This document shows, piece by piece, positions 16,806-25,029 of a stretch of DNA of 56,180 nt (its first letter is position 1; each line of letters starts with the position of its first letter). The notes beneath the pieces were generated by a model. It had not been told where the DNA came from. It was given only the letters and a program-made list of their open reading frames with translations, and ran no database searches. Location of the stretch: NCBI GenBank assembly GCA_964467635.1, contig CAYXRN010000006.1, forward strand, positions 1 to 56,180, given 5' to 3'. Source of the DNA: FW021-bin31 sp964467635 (GTDB lineage: Bacteria; Bacteroidota; Bacteroidia; Chitinophagales; Chitinophagaceae). The position numbers and the translations under genes are program-made.

Positions 16806-17507
16806 TTAATTGAAGTTTTCTTGATCTGAAAAAGGTTGGTCTGAAGTTCTTCCCTCCGATAAATAGATGATGCGGTCAGCGTACCGGCGTAGTCTGGTAT
16901 CGTGGGTAACCACTACTACTGCTTTTCCGGTACGGGATAATTGTTTTAGCTCGTTCATCACCTTTCCGGCATTCTTCATGTCAATGGAAGCCGTCGGTTC
17001 ATCGCATAAAAGGATGGGCGGGTCGGTAACCAGCGCCCGGGCAATGGCTGTTCTTTGTTTTTGCCCGCCGCTTAGCATGCGAGGCAGGTGATGCATACGG
17101 GGCAGCATGTCGACCAGCTCCAATGCCTGCTTTGCTTTTGTTGTGGCTGTTTTTCGCCTCTCTCCTTTGAGCAGCAGAGGCGCCATGACGTTTTCTATCG
17201 CCGACAAGGGCTGTAAAAGATTGAAACTCTGAAAGACAAAGCCGATATTTTCCAGACGCACCCGGGCCAACTGCTTTTCGGACAGGCTGCTGATCTTTTT
17301 CCCTTTAATGAAGACTACCCCGTCGGTGGGATAAATCACACAGCCCATCAGTGAAAGCAGGGTGGTTTTTCCCGAACCCGAAGGCCCCAGGATAAGCGTA
17401 AGTTCATGGGTGTTAAAATCGAGTGTGCTGCTGGCCAGCGCAGTAACAACCGTATCTCCGGTCTGATAGGTTTTAGAGACGTTTTTGACGGCAGCAACAG
17501 TTTCCAT
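16806..17507 (-). CDS. ABC transporter ATP-binding protein (DevA/LolD-like)
   Basis: A 233-residue ATPase energising the tripartite exporter. It has Walker A LGPSGSGKTTLLS (about 41-52), Q-loop in NIGFVFQSFNLL, signature LSGGQKQRTAIARAL, Walker B ILLCDEPTASID and the H-loop VVVVTHD. First gene of the operon. A minus-strand -7 box (17535-17542) and a perfect palindrome (17512-17525) lie within 35 bases of its ATG, facing a divergent MarR gene, so it is probably repressed by that regulator. Confidence 0.94.
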   Translation of the reverse strand: METVAAVKNVSKTYQTGDTVVTALASSTLDFNTHELTLILGPSGSGKTTLLSLMGCVIYPTDGVVFIKGKKISSLSEKQLARVRLENIGFVFQSFNLLQPLSAIENVMAPLLLKGERRKTATTKAKQALELVDMLPRMHHLPRMLSGGQKQRTAIARALVTDPPILLCDEPTASIDMKNAGKVMNELKQLSRTGKAVVVVTHDTRLRRYADRIIYLSEGRTSDQPFSDQENFN

Positions 17508-17511
17508 CTAT

Positions 17512-17525
17512 GTACATTTTTGTAC
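17512..17525. promoter_or_regulatory. Candidate operator: GTACA-TTTT-TGTAC palindrome
   Basis: A perfect 5-bp inverted repeat with a 4-base spacer lies between the ATPase gene and the divergent regulator. It is just downstream of the minus-strand -7 box and about 5 bases before the ATPase ATG, where a bound MarR dimer could block transcription. Its function is inferred from position and symmetry. Confidence 0.5.
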
Positions 17526-17534
17526 TTTATTATA

Positions 17535-17542
17535 CAAAATTA
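17535..17542 (-). promoter_or_regulatory. -7 box of the exporter operon
   Basis: Minus-strand TAATTTTG matches TAnnTTTG. Transcription would begin around 17529, immediately before the palindrome at 17512-17525. Confidence 0.45.
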
Positions 17543-17573
17543 AGACGAAAACGTTTATTTGTAAAATTATTTT

Positions 17574-17581
17574 TACCTTTG
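17574..17581 (+). promoter_or_regulatory. -7 box of the MarR regulator gene
   Basis: TACCTTTG matches TAnnTTTG, with TTTG at 17548-17551 22 bases upstream as a loose -33 element. The box ends exactly at the ATG at 17582, which argues for the downstream ATG at 17600 as the real start. Confidence 0.5.
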
Positions 17582-17599
17582 ATGAGCAGGTTTGACACC

Positions 17600-18247
17600 A
17601 TGAAGAATAAAGAACTACTTATCCGGTTAATTGAGCATCTGGATTTTTTTGAAGCGGAGAACAAACACTTGGAGCACTATACCCTGGAGGACTTTTTGAG
17701 TTATCTGCAAAGCCACAGCGAAGGGGAAGAGAAAGTAATCGCCTCAAGGCCTATTGCAGGGAACCGGAAGCCGGCAGGATTTGAGTTTCACACCAACACC
17801 GCCATTTTACTTTCCCGGCAGATCGGCCTGATTTATCGTTACGCCAGAGGATATACCAAAAAGGCGTTGGAGGGAAGTGAGCTGCGGACGGTGGAAGAGT
17901 TTTCGTACCTTGTGGTACTCATGACCTTTGAACACCTTTCCAAGACAGCGTTGATCCTAAAAAATGTCATGGGAAAAACTTCCGGTATGGCGGTTATCAA
18001 ACGACTATTGAGAAAAGGGCTGATCAGGCAGTTTGATGACAAGGACGATAAACGTCATCAGCTGGTGGCTATTACCCCTAAAGGACTCAAAGAAATGAAG
18101 CAGGTGTTTCCTAAAATGCAAGGGGCTTCTGAGTTGATTAAGGGAAACCTGGACGCCTCCGAGCAGCAGATGCTGACTTTTCTGCTGCAGAAGCTGGAAG
18201 CCTGGCATAACGACCGGTTCCTCCGCGACAGAAAGATTTTGGCTTAA
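17600..18247 (+). CDS. MarR-family transcriptional regulator
   Basis: Predicted winged-helix DNA-binding repressor. The frame is open from 17510, but a -7 box ends at 17581, so the start at 17600 (MKNKELLIRLIEH) is chosen, giving 215 residues. That is longer than a typical MarR (about 150), because of a helical N-terminal part of about 60 residues. The DNA-binding domain includes MTFEHLSKTALILKNVMG and the recognition helix around TSGMAVIKRLLRKGLI, followed by the wing with DDKDDKRHQLVAITPKG, the usual DxRxxxLxLTxxG motif. Divergent from the TolC/ABC operon with a palindrome between them, so it probably controls both. Confidence 0.85.
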   Translation: MKNKELLIRLIEHLDFFEAENKHLEHYTLEDFLSYLQSHSEGEEKVIASRPIAGNRKPAGFEFHTNTAILLSRQIGLIYRYARGYTKKALEGSELRTVEEFSYLVVLMTFEHLSKTALILKNVMGKTSGMAVIKRLLRKGLIRQFDDKDDKRHQLVAITPKGLKEMKQVFPKMQGASELIKGNLDASEQQMLTFLLQKLEAWHNDRFLRDRKILA

Positions 18248-18294
18248 ACCACTTAATTGCCTCAAATTTTATACCTTTCCGTTTAAAATACGGA

Positions 18295-19833
18295 ATGGTT
18301 CTCAACGACAGCAAAGCATATATTCTAGGGGTAGATATCGGCACTTCCAGCAGCAAGGCGCTGGCTTTCTCTGTTCAGGGAAAGGTACTGGCGCAGCACC
18401 AGATTAAATACCGGATCGAACACCGGAGGCCGGACTATAGCGAGCAGAATCCGGACAAATTGTTGAAGGCTGTAGTTGGCGTTATCCGGGAAACCGTAAA
18501 ACAAGTAGGGCGGCAGCCGTTGTGTGTCAGTTTTAGTTCGGCCATGCATAGCCTGATGGCCGTGGACAAAAAGGGAGACCCGATTAGTCCGTTGATTTTA
18601 TGGTCCGACAACCGGAGCATGAAAGCAGCTACCCAGTTTAAACAAAAGCAGCAGGCCCTAGACTTTTACCGGCATACCGGTACGCCCGTGCATGCAATGT
18701 CCCCCTTTTGTAAATTACTTTGGTGGCGCCAAAATGAACCTTCCACTTTTCAGGCAGCAGGCCGGTTTATTTCCATCAAGGAATACCTGTTCTTCCGTTT
18801 TTTTGGCCGCTACCAGGTGGATTATTCTTTGGCTTCCGCCACCGGATTGTTTGATCATGAGACTTTGCAATGGTACGCCCCTGCTTTGGACTATGCCGGC
18901 ATTTCCGCAGCACAGCTTTCCGAAGCGGTGCCGGCTACACACCTGCTCAAAGGGTTGGTGGGCGATTATGCCCGTCAAACCGGCCTGGACAAAGCCATTC
19001 CCTTTGTGATGGGGGCCGGTGACGGTTGTTTGGCTAATCTCGGTACCGGGGTTACCCAGAAAGGTGAACTGGCGGTAACCATAGGAACCAGTGGCGCCGT
19101 ACGGCTCTTTAGTGATCGTCCGGTTACCGATGAAAAAGGACGTATATTCAATTACCTGCTGATGGAAGGGGAGTACATTTGCGGAGGCGCGATCAACAAC
19201 GGCGGGATATTACTGGACTGGTACCGGCTTCATTTTTTGAGAAAACCGCCCGAAGTATTGAGTTATGATGATGTAATCAGGGAAGCTTTAAAGGCGGAAC
19301 CCGGAGCCAGAGGGCTTTTATTTTTACCGTATATTCTGGGGGAACGGGCACCGATGTGGGATGCCAGAGCCAGGGGGGCTTTCGTAGGCATTTCCCATTA
19401 TCATGAAAAATCACACTTTGCCAGGGCGATCATTGAAGGGATCTGTTACGCACTGTACCACAATGTGGCGGTGCTCAACAAGGAATCAGGGAACCACCCG
19501 GATATTTATGTTAGTGGCGGGTTTACCCGATCTCCGGAATGGGTACAAATGCTCACTGATCTTTTTGGGCAGGAGATAAAGGTCTCCGGCCACGGGGACG
19601 CCTCCTCTGTGGGCGCTGCCATACTGGGCATGAAAGCGCTGGGAATTATTGAAGACTGGCAAGAAGTGGAAAAACACATCCCGATTACAGCTACTTATCT
19701 GCCGGGGAAAGAGAAAACGGCAATTTACCGGAGGAACTTTTCCTTGTATGCCCGCTTGTATGACATGTTACGGGTGGCGATGCATGAGATCGCCGACTGG
19801 CAACAAAACACACCAACGGTTATAAATCAATAG
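18295..19833 (+). CDS. gntK: FGGY-family carbohydrate kinase, gluconokinase-like
   Basis: Cytoplasmic ATP-dependent sugar kinase of 512 residues, full length for the FGGY family. The N-terminal phosphate-1 motif is LGVDIGTSSSKALAF. The segment HTGTPVHAMSPFCKLLWW resembles bacterial gluconokinases (TGTPxHPMSP) more than xylulokinases. The second domain starts near VMGAGDGCLANLGTG, and the adenosine motif is VSGGFTRSPEWVQ. It would phosphorylate gluconate to 6-phosphogluconate. Odd is its place: it ends 9 bases before a 2-methylcitrate gene set, with which it is probably co-transcribed. The gene symbol rests on sequence similarity alone. Confidence 0.78.
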   Translation: MVLNDSKAYILGVDIGTSSSKALAFSVQGKVLAQHQIKYRIEHRRPDYSEQNPDKLLKAVVGVIRETVKQVGRQPLCVSFSSAMHSLMAVDKKGDPISPLILWSDNRSMKAATQFKQKQQALDFYRHTGTPVHAMSPFCKLLWWRQNEPSTFQAAGRFISIKEYLFFRFFGRYQVDYSLASATGLFDHETLQWYAPALDYAGISAAQLSEAVPATHLLKGLVGDYARQTGLDKAIPFVMGAGDGCLANLGTGVTQKGELAVTIGTSGAVRLFSDRPVTDEKGRIFNYLLMEGEYICGGAINNGGILLDWYRLHFLRKPPEVLSYDDVIREALKAEPGARGLLFLPYILGERAPMWDARARGAFVGISHYHEKSHFARAIIEGICYALYHNVAVLNKESGNHPDIYVSGGFTRSPEWVQMLTDLFGQEIKVSGHGDASSVGAAILGMKALGIIEDWQEVEKHIPITATYLPGKEKTAIYRRNFSLYARLYDMLRVAMHEIADWQQNTPTVINQ

Positions 19834-19842
19834 GAGAAAAGC

Positions 19843-21351
19843 ATGAAACAACACCTAGTAAAAGTATATCCCAGTAAAATGAACCTCCCCAAAGCCGACC
19901 AGCTGGCCTGGAAGCTGGCGCAGGTGGCCGTGGACGAGGCCCCGGTAAGCGAAGAAGTCACCGATATGGTCATCAACCGCATTATTGACAATGCGTCGGT
20001 GGCGGTGGCTTCCCTGAACAGAAAGCCTGTAGTTGCCGCGCGGGCACAGGCACTGGCGCATGTTCGACCGGGACGGGGTGCCAATATTTTCGGATTGGAA
20101 AATGGGCTGAACCTTCATGCCGAATGGGCGGCCTGGGCCAACAATGTGGCGGTGCGCGAGCTGGATTATCATGATACTTTTCTCGCTGCTGATTACAGCC
20201 ATCCGGGAGATAATATCCCTCCTGTACTTGCGGTAGCCCAGCAAATGGGAAAGACGGGAGCAGAGGTGATAAAGGGGATCGTGGCTGCCTATGAAATACA
20301 GATCAACCTGGTCAAAGGTATTTGCCTGCACGAGCACAAAATTGACCATGTTGCTCACCTGGCGCCGGCCCAGGCTGCAGGAGTATGCGCGTTGCTGGGA
20401 CTGGATATAGAAACCACTTACCAGGCCATCCAGCAAGCCCTGCACACCAGCATCAGTACACGTCAAAGCCGCAAAGGAGAGATTTCCAGCTGGAAAGCCT
20501 ATGTGCCGGCCTGGGGCGGGAAACTGGCCATTGAAGCAGTGGACCGGGCAATGCGGGGGGAGCAAAGCCCTTCGCCCATCTATGAAGGGGAAGATTCGGT
20601 TATCGCCTGGATTTTAGACGGTCCGGACGCGGCCTATGAGGTACCGCTCCCGGAACCCGGAGAAGAAAAAAGAGCTATTTTAGAATCCTACACCAAAGCG
20701 CATTCTGCAGAGTATCAAAGTCAGGCGTTGATTGATCTGGCCTTCCGGATGCGCAATGCGATTAACGACCTGGAGGATATAGCCGGTATTGTTATAGAAA
20801 CTTCACATCATACGCATTACGTCATCGGAACCGGAGCCAATGATCCGCAGAAATTTGACCCTTATGCGACCCGTGAAACGCTTGACCACTCCATCATGTA
20901 CATTTTTGCCGTTGCGTTGGAGGATGGTCGCTGGCACCATGTCGACAGTTATACTCCGGAGCGTGCCCGGCGGCCGGAAACCATCAGGTTATGGAATAAA
21001 ATCAGTACATTGGAAAAAGAAAAGTGGACAAAGCGGTATCATGAGCCGGACCCCGATAAAAAAGGGTTTGGAGGACGGGTGATTGTTACCATGAAAGACG
21101 GTACCGTGATAGCGGACGAACTGGCTTGTGCGAACGCCCATCCTTCCGGAGCCCGCCCTTTTAAAAGGCGTGATTATATAGAAAAGTTTGACCAGCTCAC
21201 CGAAGGATTCATCGAGGGTAAGGAACGGGACCGGTTTTTAGAAACGGCCCAGGCATTAAATACATTAAACCACGATGAGGTCCGGTCGCTCAATGTACAA
21301 GTAGCCGAAGCTAAAATAACAGGTACAAAACATCTAAAAGGTATTTTTTAA
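19843..21351 (+). CDS. prpD: 2-methylcitrate dehydratase (MmgE/PrpD family)
   Basis: Dehydrates 2-methylcitrate to 2-methyl-cis-aconitate in propionyl-CoA catabolism. The 502-residue protein has the length and sequence features of PrpD: DNASVAVASLNRKPV early, LDYHDTFLAADYSHPGDNIP (the conserved LDY.D.f....HP.D.i.P signature) near residue 107, and the DPQKFDPYATRETLDHSIMY C-terminal segment. It follows the FGGY kinase by 9 bases, and its TAA shares one base with the prpB ATG (TAATG). With prpB and prpC it forms three steps of the methylcitrate cycle. Confidence 0.93.
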   Translation: MKQHLVKVYPSKMNLPKADQLAWKLAQVAVDEAPVSEEVTDMVINRIIDNASVAVASLNRKPVVAARAQALAHVRPGRGANIFGLENGLNLHAEWAAWANNVAVRELDYHDTFLAADYSHPGDNIPPVLAVAQQMGKTGAEVIKGIVAAYEIQINLVKGICLHEHKIDHVAHLAPAQAAGVCALLGLDIETTYQAIQQALHTSISTRQSRKGEISSWKAYVPAWGGKLAIEAVDRAMRGEQSPSPIYEGEDSVIAWILDGPDAAYEVPLPEPGEEKRAILESYTKAHSAEYQSQALIDLAFRMRNAINDLEDIAGIVIETSHHTHYVIGTGANDPQKFDPYATRETLDHSIMYIFAVALEDGRWHHVDSYTPERARRPETIRLWNKISTLEKEKWTKRYHEPDPDKKGFGGRVIVTMKDGTVIADELACANAHPSGARPFKRRDYIEKFDQLTEGFIEGKERDRFLETAQALNTLNHDEVRSLNVQVAEAKITGTKHLKGIF

Positions 21352-22256
21352 TGATAATCGCATCAACACAGCCGCGGGAAAAGCGCGCGGCCTTTCGCAA
21401 GCAATTGGCTACCGGCAAGCTCTTGCAATTTCCGGGTGCCTACAATCCGATGGTGGCCATGCTTATCGAGCAAATGGGCTTTGAGGGTGTGTATGTTTCA
21501 GGGGCGGTAATGGCTAATTCCAAAGGTTTGCCGGATATTGGGCTGACTACCTTAACGGAAACAAGTCAGTTTGCCGCAGCGATCGCCCGGGTAACACGCC
21601 TCCCCGCTGTTATGGATATCGACACGGGTTTCGGGGAGGTCATGAACGTGGTACGTACCATACAGGAACTGGAATACCTCGGAATAGCGGGTTGCCATCT
21701 GGAGGATCAGATTAATCCCAAGCGATGTGGGCATCTGGATAACAAAGAACTGGTTGATGTTCAGCGCATGGCGCGGAAAATAAAAGCCGCTGTACGTGCA
21801 AAATCCGATGAAAACTTTTTGCTGATCGCCCGTACGGACGCCCGTTCGGTGGAAGGACTTGAGCGGGCTATTGACAGAGCAAAAGCATATGTAGATGCAG
21901 GAGCGGAAATGATCTTCCCTGAAGCGATGAAAAATGAGCAGGAGTTTGAAGCCTTCCGAAAAGCGATCGATGTTCCCCTTCTGGCAAATATGACGGAATT
22001 TGGGAAATCAAAACTGCTTTCTAAACAGACCTTAACCGATTTGGGCTATAACATGGCCATATACCCGGTGACTACCCAGCGCCTGGCCATGTTTGCCGTG
22101 GAAAAGGGGTTGAAGAATTTGTTGGAAAAAGGAAGCCAGGAAGGCAGTTTGCCGGAGATGCAAACCAGAAAACGGCTCTATGAAGTATTGCATTATCCCG
22201 ATTACAATGCCTACGATAAGAACTTGTTTAATTTTAAGTTAGAAAAAGACCAATAA
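21351..22256 (+). CDS. prpB: 2-methylisocitrate lyase
   Basis: Cleaves 2-methylisocitrate to pyruvate and succinate. The 301-residue protein belongs to the isocitrate lyase/PEP mutase superfamily. It shows the substrate-binding GAYNPMVAMLIEQ, the metal-binding MDIDTGFGEVMNVVRT (DxDxGFG) and HLEDQINPKRCGH, where KRCGH is the catalytic Cys motif. IARTDARSVEGLERAI is the other family signature. Coupled to prpD by TAATG and followed after 5 bases by prpC. Confidence 0.95.
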   Translation: MIIASTQPREKRAAFRKQLATGKLLQFPGAYNPMVAMLIEQMGFEGVYVSGAVMANSKGLPDIGLTTLTETSQFAAAIARVTRLPAVMDIDTGFGEVMNVVRTIQELEYLGIAGCHLEDQINPKRCGHLDNKELVDVQRMARKIKAAVRAKSDENFLLIARTDARSVEGLERAIDRAKAYVDAGAEMIFPEAMKNEQEFEAFRKAIDVPLLANMTEFGKSKLLSKQTLTDLGYNMAIYPVTTQRLAMFAVEKGLKNLLEKGSQEGSLPEMQTRKRLYEVLHYPDYNAYDKNLFNFKLEKDQ

Positions 22257-22261
22257 TTGTT

Positions 22262-23398
22262 ATGACAGACGACAAAATGAGAGCACCAAAAGGCCTGGCA
22301 GGGGTCATTACAGATGATACTACCATAAGCAAAGTTATGCCCGAAATTAATTCACTGGTTTACCGGGGATATAAAGTTCAGGATCTCGCCCGGCGGTGTC
22401 GTTTTGAAGAAGTGGCTTATTTGCTCACCCATGATGATCTTCCGACAGCAAGCCAACTGGAGGCCTTTATGGCCAAAGAAAGGCACTACCGTGATCTGAG
22501 CGAAGAGCTGTTACAGGCTATTCAACTGTTTCCCGAGGAAGCCCATCCGATGGATATGCTCCGTACGGGTGTCAGTTTCCTGGGCATGGAAGATGAGCGG
22601 ATCTGGGACGACAGCCCGGCAGCCAGCCAGGATAAGTTTCTCCGCCTGCTGGCCGCCATTCCTTCCATTATTGCGGCTGCCTACCGCCTCCAAAATAACA
22701 AGCGATACATTCCGCCGAAAAAAGAGGTTGGCATTGCAGAAAACTTCTTCCACATGTGTTTTGACAGCATACCCGCCCCGGAGGTGGTCAAAGCCTTTGA
22801 CGTCTCGCTGATTCTTTATGCCGAACACAGCTTCAACGCAAGCACCTTCACCACGCGGGTGATCACCAGCACCACCAGCGACATGTACAGCGCTGTAGTG
22901 GGGGGTATCGGTGCCTTAAAGGGGCCCCTGCATGGTGGAGCAAATGAACAGGTCATGCACATGCTCAAAGAGATCGGGGAGCCGGCCCGCGCCCGTCAAT
23001 GGATGCTGGATGCCTTAACGCAAAAGAAAAAGGTGATGGGCTTTGGTCATCGCGTCTATCGCAATGGAGACAGCCGGGTGCCAACGATGAAAGAATATGC
23101 CGAAAAGATGGCCGATTTCACCGGGGAAGGGAAATGGCTGGAAATAGCCGCAGAACTGGAGAAAACGATGCTGGAGGAGAAAAAGATTTATCCTAATCTT
23201 GATTTTCCCGCGGGTCCCGCCTATTACATGATGGGTTTTGAGATCAATATGTTTACGCCGATTTTTGTGATGAGCCGGGTGGCGGGCTGGTGTGCACACA
23301 TCATGGAACAAAGTGCCGATAACCGCATCATCAGGCCATTAAGTGAGTATACCGGACACGCGGAACGGGAAGTAACCGCCCTGGAAACCAGGGGTTAG
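22262..23398 (+). CDS. prpC: 2-methylcitrate synthase / citrate synthase
   Basis: Condenses propionyl-CoA with oxaloacetate to 2-methylcitrate, the first step of the cycle. The 378-residue protein is the short bacterial citrate-synthase type. Catalytic histidines are in LYAEHSFNAST and LHGGANEQVM, with the third signature in VMGFGHRVYRNGDSR and the catalytic Asp in YPNLDFPAGPAYYMMG. Operon position after prpD and prpB supports the methylcitrate assignment. A housekeeping citrate synthase should lie elsewhere. No prpE (propionyl-CoA synthetase) is in the window. Confidence 0.92.
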   Translation: MTDDKMRAPKGLAGVITDDTTISKVMPEINSLVYRGYKVQDLARRCRFEEVAYLLTHDDLPTASQLEAFMAKERHYRDLSEELLQAIQLFPEEAHPMDMLRTGVSFLGMEDERIWDDSPAASQDKFLRLLAAIPSIIAAAYRLQNNKRYIPPKKEVGIAENFFHMCFDSIPAPEVVKAFDVSLILYAEHSFNASTFTTRVITSTTSDMYSAVVGGIGALKGPLHGGANEQVMHMLKEIGEPARARQWMLDALTQKKKVMGFGHRVYRNGDSRVPTMKEYAEKMADFTGEGKWLEIAAELEKTMLEEKKIYPNLDFPAGPAYYMMGFEINMFTPIFVMSRVAGWCAHIMEQSADNRIIRPLSEYTGHAEREVTALETRG

Positions 23399-23425
23399 GG
23401 ATTTTGACGAACCTGGTAAAATTGC

Positions 23426-24025
23426 TCAGTCCATGAAGGTGACTTTGCCGGTATGGACGTCGTACAATGCGCCGGCCACTTTCACCTCCCCTTTTTCTAT
23501 CAGCTCGCGCATCAAGGCACTTTTGTGACTGATTGCTTTGATGCTGTTTTGCACGTTTAGTTTAGCTACCAGGTCACGAAATGCAGCGTCTTCCAGGCCA
23601 TTGCTCAAGGCCTTGGCTTCTTCAATAGCAGGTTCTATTTTATGTAACAGGTGGCTGAGGTATCCGGTGCTTACGCCATCGCAGGCTCCTTTGACGGCTC
23701 CGCAACCGGTATGGCCACAAACCACCACGAGCCTCGCGGTAGAAAGCTTACAGGAAAATTCGATACTCGCCATGACATCCTTACTGATCACGTTTCCTGC
23801 CACCCGGATGGAAAACAGGTCGCCTATGTTTTGATTAAATAGGAGTTCAGGAACTTCGCGCGAATCTATACAGCCCACAATGGCAGCAAAAGGATGCTGT
23901 CCGGTGGCGGTTTCTTTTACGGCGGTGAGGTAGTCGTACTGTTTGTTTGAGTTGTTAACGTAGCGCGCATTGCCTTCTTTTAACAGTTGCAACGCGTCTT
24001 CGGGAGCAATAATTGATCTGTTCAT
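23426..24025 (-). CDS. Beta-class carbonic anhydrase
   Basis: Interconverts CO2 and bicarbonate with a catalytic zinc. The zinc ligands appear in IVGCIDSREVPE (C-x-D-x-R) and VVCGHTGCGAVKGA (H-x2-C). The 199-residue length and lack of signal peptide point to a cytoplasmic enzyme. It lies 15 bases downstream of gldN on the same strand, so it may be read through from the gld operon. The reaction has no obvious connection to secretion. Confidence 0.94.
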   Translation of the reverse strand: MNRSIIAPEDALQLLKEGNARYVNNSNKQYDYLTAVKETATGQHPFAAIVGCIDSREVPELLFNQNIGDLFSIRVAGNVISKDVMASIEFSCKLSTARLVVVCGHTGCGAVKGACDGVSTGYLSHLLHKIEPAIEEAKALSNGLEDAAFRDLVAKLNVQNSIKAISHKSALMRELIEKGEVKVAGALYDVHTGKVTFMD

Positions 24026-24040
24026 GCTTTAATTTAAGTA

Positions 24041-24991
24041 CTAATAGGCCCAGAGGTTTTGTTCATAATTGAATATTTCATTATGAATTTCCCTGCCTTC
24101 CAATAATCTTTTGATCCCGGCTTCTTTGGAATCTCCCGGAATCTTTTCTTTCAGGCTTCTGTTAAAGGGGTTGTCCTCCTTGACAATATGTGCAGAGAAA
24201 TAACGCATGGCGAAAAGATCCTCCCAGGTCATGCGCTGATAGTAATTGCGCGGATTATATACTTCATACTTGGCGAGAATAGGACGCATATCCGGGTAAT
24301 ACAACCAGAACATGGGCGCATGGGCACGCACGCTGCCATCGTCATTATAGATCGTCTGTAAGGGCGCGATGCCTATAATACGGCAATAAAGGACGGAGGT
24401 TTGTTTGTCAAAAACCCAATCTTCCTTTAGCCGGTAGAAAGTAACGCTCTGCGGGTTGAAATCATTGTAAATTGTGGTATCGGATTCGACGCCGGTGATC
24501 GGGTCCACCACCCGTATGGTCTGTGGTTTACCATGAATAAGTTGCTGAACCTGTTGTATGGTCAGTGGCGTCGTAAAACGGTCGTCGACCGGGCTGAAAG
24601 CGGTCACCTTTCCACTCAGCACCGCGTTCAGCAATATATTGATAAAGGTAAGGCTGTTGCCTTGCGCGTCATAGCCCGGATAGGTAAAGGACAGATTCAT
24701 TTTCTGGCGGACATCTATTTCCTCCCAAACCCGTTTACCCCAGATGGCATCTACCGGTCTGATGTATTGGTATGCCAGTGGCCGGTTCATGCTGTTGGTG
24801 TCCTTGATAACGGCTAAATTATTCCGGAGCGAGGGTTTTACAGAGTCGATTCCGAATACGTTGTCCGCCCGCAAGGTTATCTTATCGGTATCTTCCGCCG
24901 GGGCGGTAACGCCCTGGGCGGATAAGCCATGGCTTATCCCCGCTGCAAGCAGCAGCAAACCGGTTATTTTTATCCATCCTGCGCTTTTCAT
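24041..24991 (-). CDS. gldN: Gliding motility / type IX secretion protein GldN
   Basis: Periplasmic component of the T9SS outer ring, working with GldK. The 316-residue protein has a signal peptide (MKSAGWIKITGLLLLAAGISHGLSAQ region) and the family segments YIRPVDAIWGKRVWEEIDVRQKMN and FVLYYPDMRPILAKYEVYNP-like (seen here as MFWLYYPDMRPILAKYEVYNP in two pieces). The C-terminal MTWEDLFAMRYFSAHI segment is also conserved. It is fourth in the gldK-L-M-N order, the invariant order of the locus in Bacteroidota. Confidence 0.93.
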   Translation of the reverse strand: MKSAGWIKITGLLLLAAGISHGLSAQGVTAPAEDTDKITLRADNVFGIDSVKPSLRNNLAVIKDTNSMNRPLAYQYIRPVDAIWGKRVWEEIDVRQKMNLSFTYPGYDAQGNSLTFINILLNAVLSGKVTAFSPVDDRFTTPLTIQQVQQLIHGKPQTIRVVDPITGVESDTTIYNDFNPQSVTFYRLKEDWVFDKQTSVLYCRIIGIAPLQTIYNDDGSVRAHAPMFWLYYPDMRPILAKYEVYNPRNYYQRMTWEDLFAMRYFSAHIVKEDNPFNRSLKEKIPGDSKEAGIKRLLEGREIHNEIFNYEQNLWAY

Positions 24992-25029
24992 ATTCGTATT
25001 ATTTTATGATCCTTTTGCAATGAATATAC

